Numbered from the stretch's first letter, positions 1 to 5,495 are shown. The stretch is DNA of 5,682 nucleotides from Actinomycetota bacterium (GCA_019236545.1 JAFAIV010000076.1:1-5682), one strand, 5' to 3'. Translations and numbers: made by a program. The notes: generated by a model not told the origin, from the sequence alone.

Positions 1-715
1 TCAGGCGCGCGTCCTTGTGCGCGAGCTCGAGCCGGAAGCTCGGGTCGAGGCGCCGCTCGAGGATCGCCTCGCCCTTCAGGTGGAGGTACGGCGAGTCGCT
101 CTGCGCGCCCGCGATCGTGTCGAGGAACTCGTGCGGATCGAGGCCGAGCCCCTCGGCGAGCGCGATGCACTCGCCCGCCGCGACGGTGAGCGAGAGCACC
201 CAGAGGTTGGCGACGAGCTTCAACCTTGTCCCATGGCCGGCCTCCCCGACCCAGCGCGTCTGCTTGCCGATCGCGTCGAAGACCGGCGCGACGCGCTCGC
301 GCAGCTCCTCCGGCCCAGAGGCGAGGATGACGAGCTCGCCGTTCTCCGCGGGCGCGCGCGTCCCGAGCACGGGAGAGTCCACGTAGGCGACGCCGCGATC
401 CTCCGCGAGCCGCCGCAGCCGCGCCTCGGCGTCGACGCCGACGGTGGAGACCTGCAGCCAGACGGCTCCGTCCACGGACGCATCGATCGCCCGCGCCATC
501 GTCTGCTCGACTGCCGGCCCGTCCGCGAGCATCGTGAGGATGAACGCCGCGCCGGCGACCGCCTCCGCGGGCTCGTCGCACACGGTCGCCCCGAGGCCTT
601 CGGCCTTCTCGCGCGTCCGGTTCCAGACGCGGACGTCGAAGCCGGCACGCGCGAGGTTGCGCGCGATCGGCGCGCCCATCGCCCCTGTCCCGAGCACCGC
701 GACGGCCTCTCCCAT
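1..715 (-). CDS. NAD(P)-dependent beta-hydroxyacid dehydrogenase (3-hydroxyisobutyrate dehydrogenase / glyoxylate reductase family), C-terminus cut by window
   Basis: The reading frame is open from 715 to the left edge, giving 238 residues of a family usually near 290, so roughly the last 50 are outside. It opens with a Rossmann dinucleotide-binding motif, GTGAMG at residues 9-14 in VAVLGTGAMGAPIARNL. The substrate region DSPVLGT (113-119) is followed by PAENGELVILASG, which resembles the glyoxylate/succinic-semialdehyde reductase branch more than classical MmsB. GHGTRLKLVAN (160-170) carries the expected catalytic Lys (K166), and the visible end (HKDARL) matches the conserved HKD segment. 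The family performs NAD(P)-linked oxidation or reduction of beta-hydroxyacids in the cytosol; the substrate cannot be read from sequence. ATG at 715 is chosen because GGAG lies just upstream and the family starts right before the Rossmann strand; in-frame ATGs at 730 and 727 lack a well-spaced Shine-Dalgarno. It lies downstream of the transporter gene on the same strand and is probably co-transcribed. Confidence 0.9.
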   Translation of the reverse strand, partial: MGEAVAVLGTGAMGAPIARNLARAGFDVRVWNRTREKAEGLGATVCDEPAEAVAGAAFILTMLADGPAVEQTMARAIDASVDGAVWLQVSTVGVDAEARLRRLAEDRGVAYVDSPVLGTRAPAENGELVILASGPEELRERVAPVFDAIGKQTRWVGEAGHGTRLKLVANLWVLSLTVAAGECIALAEGLGLDPHEFLDTIAGAQSDSPYLHLKGEAILERRLDPSFRLELAHKDARL

Positions 716-773
716 TCCGCTCCGCATCATGGACGAGATCGCACCTGTCCTGTGGCGCCTTCGTCGAGAGCCG

Positions 774-1607
774 CTAGCCCGCGCTGACCGCGGCGATCCC
801 GGCGAACGCGACGAGGACGCCGGCCCGCTGCGTCCACGTGATCCGCTCGCCGAGCAGCGCGTGCGCGAGGAGGACGGTCACGATCGGGTAGACGCTGCCC
901 AGGACGGCGACGATCGAGAGGAGGCCGCGATCGGCGGCGAGCGCGAAGAGCGCGTTCGCGGCGGTGTCGACGAGGCCGACGCCGGCGATGGCGGCGAGCG
1001 TCCACGGCCGGGCGCGGAGCGGCGTCCGCAGGACGAGGACGGCGAGCGCGAGCATCCCGAACGACACGACCCGCGCCCCCAGGATGGTCGAGAACGCGCT
1101 GCCCGCCTCGCCGCCCCGGCCGAGGAAGTAGGAGAAGACGCCGAGCGCGACCGCCGAGCCGACCGCGCCGAGCACGGCCCGGCCCCGGTCCGCGGCCACG
1201 GCGCGCCGCTCCTCCAGCGACGCTGCGACGACGCCGAGCAGCGCGAGCGCCGCCCCCGCGAGCGCGAGGGCGGACGGCCGCTCGCCCCGCGCGAGTGCCA
1301 GCGAGAACGGCAGGAGCGCGCTGCAGGCGGCGATCGGCGCGACGATGCTCATCGTCCCGATCGAGAGCGCCCAGTAGAAGAGCGCGAGCCCGATCGCACC
1401 GCCGATCCCGGCGAGCAGCCCGAACCGGAACGACGCGCCGTGGACCTGGCCGACGAATGCCAGCGCGAGCAGGAGAGCGAGGAAGCCGGCGCCCTGCGAG
1501 AGCATCGCGACCGCGAGGGCCGGCGCGCGCCGGCTGAGGAAGCCTCCGGAGAAGTCGGCGCAGCCCCAGAGCAGGCCCGACCCCAGCGCGAGCGCCACCG
1601 TGACCAC
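774..1607 (-). CDS. EamA-family (DMT superfamily) transporter, 10 predicted TM helices
   Basis: A 277-residue, strongly hydrophobic protein with two tandem EamA-type halves of five helices each. Approximate helices are at residues 3-23, 29-51, 60-79, 84-105, 112-130, 143-162, 173-193, 202-222, 228-249 and 258-275. The second half ends with LGERITWTQRAGVLVAFAG, the typical EamA closing motif (LGE followed by a final helix), and the length is normal for the family. It is an inner-membrane permease, usually an exporter of small metabolites or drugs; the substrate is not predictable. The start is GTG at 1607, with a TAGG Shine-Dalgarno-like element 8 nt upstream; a second in-frame GTG at 1598 is possible. 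The dehydrogenase gene follows on the same strand after about 58 nt, suggesting an operon. The start codon lies inside a perfect inverted repeat (1594-1613) and faces the YceH start 17 nt away. Confidence 0.9.
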   Translation of the reverse strand: MVTVALALGSGLLWGCADFSGGFLSRRAPALAVAMLSQGAGFLALLLALAFVGQVHGASFRFGLLAGIGGAIGLALFYWALSIGTMSIVAPIAACSALLPFSLALARGERPSALALAGAALALLGVVAASLEERRAVAADRGRAVLGAVGSAVALGVFSYFLGRGGEAGSAFSTILGARVVSFGMLALAVLVLRTPLRARPWTLAAIAGVGLVDTAANALFALAADRGLLSIVAVLGSVYPIVTVLLAHALLGERITWTQRAGVLVAFAGIAAVSAG

Positions 1608-1613
1608 GGTGGC
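1594..1613. promoter_or_regulatory. Perfect 9+9 bp inverted repeat in the divergent EamA/YceH start region, candidate operator
   Basis: GCCACCGTG (1594-1602), a 2-nt spacer AC, then CACGGTGGC (1605-1613) form a perfect dyad of 20 bp. It covers the first four codons of the transporter gene and the first bases of the 17-nt divergent gap. A 2-nt spacer is too tight for an unmodified RNA hairpin, so a protein-binding DNA site is the simpler reading. It partly follows from the repeated GTG/GTC/ACG codons at the transporter N-terminus, so coincidence is possible. No regulator gene is adjacent apart from the winged-helix YceH protein itself. Confidence 0.4.
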
Positions 1614-1624
1614 AACCTACGCGC

Positions 1625-2224
1625 GTGGACCTGGGCCCCGTCGAGACACGCGTCCTCGGCTGCCTCGTCGAGAAGCAGCGGACGACGCCCGACCAGTACC
1701 CGCTCTCGCTGAACGCGCTCCGCCTCGCGTGCAACCAGTCCACGAACCGCGACCCGGTCGTCGACTACTCGGAGGCGGAGGTCCGCGACGCGCTCACCCG
1801 CCTCGGCGACCGCGGCCTGACGCGCCTCGCCAGCGGCCCCGGCTCGCGGGCGGCGAAGTTCCGGCACCTGATCGACCAGGCGATCGGGCTCGACGACGCG
1901 GAGGTGTCGCTGCTCGCCGTCCTGATGCTGCGCGGCGCGCAGACGGCGGCGGAGCTGCGCCAGCGCAGCGAGCGGCTGCACCGATTCGCGTCGGTGCCGG
2001 AGGTCGAGGAGACGCTGCAGGCGCTCGCCTCACGCGAGCTGGCGGAACGGCTGCCGCGCCGCCCCGGCGAGCGCGAGGAGCGGTGGCGCCAGCTCCTCGG
2101 CAACGGTGGCGAGAGCGCACCGAGCGCGCCGCCTCCCGAGTCGGGGCGACGCTCGCTCGAGGAACGCGTCGCCCGGATCGAGGCCGCGCTCGAGCGGGCC
2201 GGGCTGCTAGGCGACGACGGCTGA
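1625..2224 (+). CDS. yceH: YceH / DUF480 family protein with two winged-helix domains
   Basis: A 199-residue protein that matches the YceH family along its length. VETRVLGCLVEKQRTTPDQYPLSLN (residues 6-30) and ACNQSTNRDPV (35-45) correspond closely to the family signature in E. coli YceH. LLAVLMLRGAQTAAELRQRS (96-115) marks the second winged-helix domain (about 85-158); the first spans about 1-80. A linker rich in Gly, Ser, Pro and Ala leads to a short C-terminal coiled-coil-like helix (SLEERVARIEAALE, 177-190). The fold is DNA-binding-like, but the family's biochemical role is not established to my knowledge. The start is GTG at 1625, which fits the family N-terminus; only a weak GGTGG lies about 12 nt upstream, so the mRNA may be leaderless. 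Its last 18 nt overlap the end of the convergent diguanylate cyclase gene. Confidence 0.92.
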   Translation: MDLGPVETRVLGCLVEKQRTTPDQYPLSLNALRLACNQSTNRDPVVDYSEAEVRDALTRLGDRGLTRLASGPGSRAAKFRHLIDQAIGLDDAEVSLLAVLMLRGAQTAAELRQRSERLHRFASVPEVEETLQALASRELAERLPRRPGEREERWRQLLGNGGESAPSAPPPESGRRSLEERVARIEAALERAGLLGDDG

Positions 2225-3658
2225 GCGCAGCCGCTTGTGGCGGTACATGTCGGCGTCGGCGCGCGCGACGAGCGAGCCGCCGTCCTCGACGCCGTCCCAG
2301 GTCGCCACGCCGATCGACGCCGGCTCCCCGACCCGGTCGAGCCGCGCGACGACGTCCGCCACCGCGAGGACGCCCGCGTGCTCGAGGATGACGCCGAACT
2401 CGTCGCCGCCGATCCGGCCGATGATGTCCGAGTCGCGCAACGCGGCCTTCCAGCGACGCGCCACCTCCCGGAGGACGCGGTCGCCGGCGGCGTGCCCGTA
2501 GCGGTCGTTGACCTCCTTGAAGTCGTCGAGGTCGAGGAGGATGACGCTGAGCGGCTCGTCGTTCCGCTGCGCGCGCTTGAGCGCGAGCGAGAGGTGCTCG
2601 TGCCAGCCGCGCCGGTTCGGCAGGCCCGTGAGGTCGTCGGTCACCGCCTGCGACGCGAGCTTGTCGATCAGCTCCGCCCGGACGAGCGCCGTCCCGATCA
2701 TGCTCCCCAGCAGCGAGAGAGCCATCACGTCGCGCTCGCCGAGGGCGCCGGGCGTCGGGCTGGAGACGGAGAGGACGCCCATCGCGCGGCCGTTGTGGAG
2801 CAGCGGCACCACGACGATCGCGCGGGCGTAGGTGTCGCGGCTGATGCTCGGATTGGCGCGCGGGTCGACCTCGCTGTCGAGGCACAGCACCGGCTCCTGC
2901 GTCGCGAACGCCGTCCCGGAGAGCGAGGAGTCGAGCGGGAACACGAACCCGAGTGGCGGCGCGTTGCCGGCGCGCGCCCGGCAGACGAGCCCCTCCACCT
3001 CCGGGAAGGCGACGGCGGCGGCGGCGGCGCCCGTGAGCACGCGAGCCTCCTCGACCACGGCTGCAAGCACCGAGTCGAGCTCGAAGTCGGTCGTCGCGAT
3101 CGCGTTCTGCGTGTCGACCAGCTGGGAGAGGAGCGCCGCGTTCCGGTCCGCCCGTCTGGCCTCCGCGCGGAGCGAGCCCGTGATCCAGTACGCGGAGAGG
3201 CCGACGATCGCGGCGACGATCGTCCTCAACAGGTAGGAGCGGGCGGGGTCGGCCGGGTACATCGGCGGACCGACGAGCTCCACCGGAAGCGTGAACGTCA
3301 GCATCGTGCTCGACACGACGATCCCGACCTCGAGCAGGCCGAGGTTCAGCCCGACCCACAGGATCGGGAGGATCGTCAGCGGAAGGTAGTCCGTCGGCGG
3401 GCCGCCGACCGACTGGCGCAGAAGCGCGATCACGGCGTCGGCGGCGATCGCGATCACGACGGGCGCGCCGGAGGGAAGCCGCGTCCACGGGAACCGCCAG
3501 GCGAGCAGGATCATCGCGAACCCGACTCCGCCGGCGATGCAGAAGAACGTCCGGTCGAGGCTCGACCGGCCGGCGACGGCGAGGGAGAAGGCGAGCACAC
3601 AGAAACCGCCCGCCAGAACGGCCCGGTGCGTGAAGTAGGACGCCCGCAGGCCCACCAT
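2207..3658 (-). CDS. Membrane-anchored GAF-GGDEF diguanylate cyclase
   Basis: A 483-residue protein with three parts. Residues 1-160 hold about six hydrophobic segments (near 12-30, 37-53, 64-80, 91-107, 109-127, 143-160). After a short helical linker comes a GAF-like sensor domain (about 195-325). The C-terminal GGDEF domain (about 335-478) begins with DDLTGLPNRRGW. The active-site motif is an intact GGDEF at 417-421. The expected metal and guanine ligands are present: D376, N384 and D393 in DLDDFKEVNDRYGHAAGD. R408-x-x-D411 lies five residues before GGDEF, the canonical inhibitory I-site. It should make cyclic di-GMP from two GTP, with activity set by the membrane and GAF inputs and by product inhibition. 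The segment between GGDEF and ASIGVA is shorter than usual, but the core motifs are intact. The start is ATG at 3658, with GAGGA (3667-3671) 8 nt upstream. Its 3' end overlaps yceH by 18 nt. Confidence 0.93.
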   Translation of the reverse strand: MVGLRASYFTHRAVLAGGFCVLAFSLAVAGRSSLDRTFFCIAGGVGFAMILLAWRFPWTRLPSGAPVVIAIAADAVIALLRQSVGGPPTDYLPLTILPILWVGLNLGLLEVGIVVSSTMLTFTLPVELVGPPMYPADPARSYLLRTIVAAIVGLSAYWITGSLRAEARRADRNAALLSQLVDTQNAIATTDFELDSVLAAVVEEARVLTGAAAAAVAFPEVEGLVCRARAGNAPPLGFVFPLDSSLSGTAFATQEPVLCLDSEVDPRANPSISRDTYARAIVVVPLLHNGRAMGVLSVSSPTPGALGERDVMALSLLGSMIGTALVRAELIDKLASQAVTDDLTGLPNRRGWHEHLSLALKRAQRNDEPLSVILLDLDDFKEVNDRYGHAAGDRVLREVARRWKAALRDSDIIGRIGGDEFGVILEHAGVLAVADVVARLDRVGEPASIGVATWDGVEDGGSLVARADADMYRHKRLRSAVVA

Positions 3659-3739
3659 CAGGCGAATCCTCGGCCAGGAACGCGCCGAAGTTGATGACCA
3701 ATTGTGGCTAAGCGCGGCGGAACCGGTTACATCTGCTGC
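3659..3739. promoter_or_regulatory. Divergent intergenic region between the diguanylate cyclase and the glutaredoxin-like gene
   Basis: This 81-nt gap is the largest in the window and is noticeably less GC-rich than its surroundings between about 3691 and 3735. It must carry the minus-strand promoter for the cyclase and the plus-strand promoter for the thiol/DUF cluster. Visible elements are the cyclase Shine-Dalgarno GAGGA on the minus strand (3671-3667), a short palindrome CAATTG (3699-3704), and an 8-bp palindrome AACCGGTT (3721-3728). TTGTGG (3702-3707) with TTACAT (3727-3732) is a poor, widely spaced (19 nt) promoter-like pair that would place a transcript start near the GTG at 3740. I could not identify convincing -35/-10 boxes on either strand. 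If the GTG at 3704 were the true start of the next gene, the gap would shrink to 45 nt. Confidence 0.4.
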
Positions 3740-4057
3740 GTGCTCACCCTCTACCAGGCCGAGTGGTGCCCGTTCTCGTCAGCCGTCCGCGAGCGGCTGA
3801 CCGAGCTGGGGATCCCGTTCGTGGCACGTCCGGTCGAGCCGTGGCCGGAGCAACGGACGGAGGTCGAGGAGATCCCGGTGCTGGAGACCGAGGACGGCGC
3901 GCGCCACACCGGCACGCGCGCGATCCTCGCCTTCCTCGCGACGCTGCCGCCCGGGGTGTACGAGGTGGAGCACCGCCGCCGCTGGCACGAGCACGCAGAC
4001 GCGCGCCGCCAGGACGCGACGGGGCAGATCCTGGAGCGGGCCGCCCCGCTCGTTTGA
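3740..4057 (+). CDS. Small glutaredoxin / GST N-terminal-domain-like protein with a CPFS monothiol motif
   Basis: A 105-residue thioredoxin-fold protein. It begins with a strand (VLTLYQ), then WCPFSSAVRERLTELGIPF, in which the active-site motif is C10-P-F-S, a monothiol type rather than CxxC. EIPVLETEDG (residues 45-53) supplies the cis-proline (P46), and TGTRAILAFL (57-66) corresponds to the conserved S/T-x-A-I helix of GST N-domains. The last ~35 residues are polar and charged (HRRRWHEHADARR) and too short for a GST C-terminal domain. It probably acts in thiol-disulfide or thiol-conjugate chemistry in the cytosol; the partner thiol is unknown. GTG at 3740 is chosen because the family starts directly at this strand; an in-frame GTG at 3704 would add 12 atypical residues including Cys-Cys, and neither has a clear Shine-Dalgarno. 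It is followed 54 nt later by the DUF1326 gene on the same strand, so co-transcription is plausible. Confidence 0.75.
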   Translation: MLTLYQAEWCPFSSAVRERLTELGIPFVARPVEPWPEQRTEVEEIPVLETEDGARHTGTRAILAFLATLPPGVYEVEHRRRWHEHADARRQDATGQILERAAPLV

Positions 4058-4060
4058 CCC

Positions 4061-4113
4061 GGGGAGTGGCGATTGCCACAATCGCTCCCAGACGCCGTCA
4101 AAGGGGGAGCGAT
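4061..4113 (+). promoter_or_regulatory. Candidate RNA switch in the DUF1326 leader: alternative hairpins around the ribosome binding site
   Basis: Three segments compete for pairing. Segment A is GGGAG-TGG-CGATT (4062-4074), segment B is AATCGCTCCC (4080-4089), and segment C is GGGAGCGAT (4105-4113). B pairs with C over nine perfect base pairs (4081-4089 with 4105-4113) around a 15-nt loop, burying most of the ribosome binding site and the AT of the start ATG. B can instead pair with A (CGATT/AATCG plus GGGAG/CTCCC, with TGG bulged and a GCCAC loop), which would free the site. A third hairpin, GTGGC (4066-4070) with GCCAC (4075-4079) around GATT, disrupts A:B and would leave B free for C. This is the layout of a translational riboswitch, attenuator or RNA thermometer. 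The pairings are read directly; the regulatory function, ligand and default state are inference. There is no U-tract, so it is not a good intrinsic terminator. Confidence 0.5.
4101..4109 (+). promoter_or_regulatory. Strong ribosome binding site that decides the DUF1326 start
   Basis: AAGGGGGAG (4101-4109) sits directly before the ATG at 4112. With AAGG-like pairing at 4101-4105 the spacing is about 6 nt. It is the clearest purine-rich site on the plus strand of this window and favours the ATG over an in-frame TTG at 4073. Bases 4105-4109 also belong to the 9-bp pairing with 4081-4089. Confidence 0.7.
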
Positions 4114-4711
4114 GTCCTGGAAGATCGCCGGTTCGTACTTCGAGACGTGCTCGTGTGACGTCGTGTGCCCGTGCACCGCGACGTTCTCGTTCGGTGCGAC
4201 GCTCGACTACTGCCGCGTCGTGCTCGTCTTCCACGTCAGGGAGGGCGAGGTCGACGGCGTCGACGTCGGCGGGCTGTCGGTCGCCGCGATCGCCGACACG
4301 CCGAAGGTCATGACCGACGGGAACTGGCGGCTCGGTGTCTTCATCGACGCAGCCGCGTCCGACGTGCAGGCGGAGGCGCTCGGCGGCGTCTTCTCCGGCG
4401 CGCTCGGCGGCCCCATGGCGGCACTCGGGCCGCTGGTCGGCGAGAACCTCGGCGTGCAGCGCGCGCCGATCGAGATCCACGAGGAAGGGCTGAGGCACTC
4501 GGTGCGGATCGGCGACGCCGTCGACTTCGAGGTCGAGGACATCGTCCCGTTCGGGGTCGAGACCGGGCAGCCGGCGAGGCTCGTCGGGATCTTCCACCCA
4601 GCCGGCCCCGACCTGACGATCGCCCACGCCACGCGCTCGAAGATCGACGCGTTCGGGATCGCGTACGAGGGCAAGTCCGCCTTCTCGCGCGACTTCGCCT
4701 GGGCGGCGTGA
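4112..4711 (+). CDS. DUF1326 domain-containing protein with N-terminal CxC-x3-CxC cysteine cluster
   Basis: A 199-residue, apparently soluble protein that I recognise as DUF1326 from its start (MSWKIAGSYFETCSCDVVCPC) and from GLSVAAIADTPKVMTDGNWRLGVFID (residues 54-79) and GGPMAALGPLVGENLGV (99-115). Cysteines lie at 13, 15, 19, 21 and 34; histidines at 41, 123, 129, 162 and 172 could also be ligands. No signal peptide or membrane segment is visible. The family has no function I can state as established. The CSC-x3-CPC cluster suggests metal or cofactor binding or thiol chemistry, which is inference. ATG at 4112 has a strong Shine-Dalgarno; a TTG at 4073 would add 13 atypical residues. The stop overlaps the start of the DUF2182 gene (GTGA), implying translational coupling and a joint function. 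The leader can fold into mutually exclusive hairpins around the ribosome binding site. Confidence 0.92.
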   Translation: MSWKIAGSYFETCSCDVVCPCTATFSFGATLDYCRVVLVFHVREGEVDGVDVGGLSVAAIADTPKVMTDGNWRLGVFIDAAASDVQAEALGGVFSGALGGPMAALGPLVGENLGVQRAPIEIHEEGLRHSVRIGDAVDFEVEDIVPFGVETGQPARLVGIFHPAGPDLTIAHATRSKIDAFGIAYEGKSAFSRDFAWAA

Positions 4712-5493
4712 GCGCGGGCGAGGCGAACGTCCTCGCCGCGGCGCGCGGCCGCCTCGGGCTGGTCGCGCTGCTCGTGGCGCTGGCGGCAGTCGCATGGTGG
4801 TCGACGATCCGCTCGATGGGCGGGATGGGCGCAAGCCCCGGCACCGACCTCGGCGCGCTCGGCTGGTTCGTCGGCGTCTGGATCGTGATGATGGCCGCGA
4901 TGATGCTGCCGGCGGTCTCGCCGACCGTCGCGCTGTACGCGCGCATGACGCGCGAGCGCGGGCTAGGCCGCCCGCTCGCGTTCTCGAGCGGCTACCTCGT
5001 CGTCTGGGGCGCGGCGGGCGTCGCGGCGTACGGCCTATTCGCGCTCGGGAAGCACGTCCTCGGCGCCGACCTCGCGTGGCACAGCGGCGGCCGCTGGCTC
5101 GCCGGCGGGCTGCTCGCGGGGGCGGCTCTCTACGAGTTGACGCCGCTGAAGGACGTCTGCCTCGGCAAGTGCCGCAGCCCGTTCGGCTTCCTGATGGGCA
5201 CGTGGCGGGACGGCGCCAGCGGCGCGCTCGGGATGGGCGCGAAGCACGGCGCGTGGTGCCTCGGCTGCTGCTGGGCGCTGATGGTCGCGCTGTTCGCGCT
5301 CGGCGTGATGAGCCTCGTCTGGATGGCCGTCGTCGCCGCGCTGATCACGGTCGAGAAGGTGCTGCCGTGGCGGCGCGTCGCTGTCTTGTCGGTGACGGCG
5401 ATCCTGCTCGCGCTCGCCGTCGGCGTGCTCGCCGCGCCTGGGTCGATCCCGGGCTTCGTCGTCCCGCACGGCGGGATGACGGGCGGGATGTAG
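4708..5493 (+). CDS. DUF2182 integral membrane protein (predicted metal-binding)
   Basis: A 261-residue membrane protein with about seven hydrophobic helices (near residues 17-35, 49-72, 90-114, 127-144, 175-190, 191-206, 214-235). Family hallmarks are WIVMMAAMMLPAVSP (58-72), YELTPLKDVCLGKCRSPFGFL (142-162), and KHGAWCLGCCWALM (169-182) followed by VMSLVWMAVVAALITVEK. Cysteines 151, 155, 174, 177 and 178 with His170 lie close to helix ends and could form a metal or disulfide site. Both termini have Met-rich patches (SMGGMG at 36-41; PHGGMTGGM at the C-terminus), as seen in many copper-handling proteins. DUF2182 has been described as a predicted metal-binding membrane protein, but its reaction and substrate are not known to me. 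The GTG start at 4708 overlaps the DUF1326 stop by four bases; only a weak GGGCGG precedes it, so translation is probably coupled. It converges on the SufD-like gene with 2 nt between stops. Confidence 0.92.
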   Translation: MSAGEANVLAAARGRLGLVALLVALAAVAWWSTIRSMGGMGASPGTDLGALGWFVGVWIVMMAAMMLPAVSPTVALYARMTRERGLGRPLAFSSGYLVVWGAAGVAAYGLFALGKHVLGADLAWHSGGRWLAGGLLAGAALYELTPLKDVCLGKCRSPFGFLMGTWRDGASGALGMGAKHGAWCLGCCWALMVALFALGVMSLVWMAVVAALITVEKVLPWRRVAVLSVTAILLALAVGVLAAPGSIPGFVVPHGGMTGGM

Positions 5494-5495
5494 AC

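Noticed and set aside
444..1712. Long plus-strand open frame of 422 codons
   Set aside because: It is antisense to the EamA transporter and the dehydrogenase, is extremely rich in Arg, Glu, Asp, Ala and Pro, and has no family resemblance; such frames are expected opposite high-GC genes.
3551..3569. Perfect inverted repeat CCGGTCGAG-G-CTCGACCGG
   Set aside because: It lies inside the cyclase coding sequence, encodes ordinary residues in the loop after the first helix, and is built from TCGA/CCGG words that are frequent in this DNA; a single-base centre gives no stable RNA hairpin.
2237..3694. 485-codon plus-strand open frame opposite the cyclase
   Set aside because: The composition is Arg/Asp/Glu/Ala-rich with no motif, and it is antisense to a gene with intact catalytic motifs.
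1794..3701. 635-codon minus-strand open frame starting upstream of the cyclase
   Set aside because: It is in a different frame from the clear GAF-GGDEF protein, is Arg/Ala/Pro-rich low-complexity sequence, and runs into yceH. It is a high-GC shadow.
4061..4089. Intrinsic terminator after the glutaredoxin-like gene
   Set aside because: A hairpin exists but no T-run follows; the complementarity to the downstream ribosome binding site fits a translational control element better.
4073..4111. TTG-initiated extension of DUF1326 by 13 residues
   Set aside because: The ATG at 4112 has a strong ribosome binding site and matches the family N-terminus; the extension is unrelated sequence.
3779..4834. 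351-codon minus-strand frame opposite the DUF1326 gene
   Set aside because: It is antisense to three well-supported genes, has no motif, and has biased shadow-type composition.
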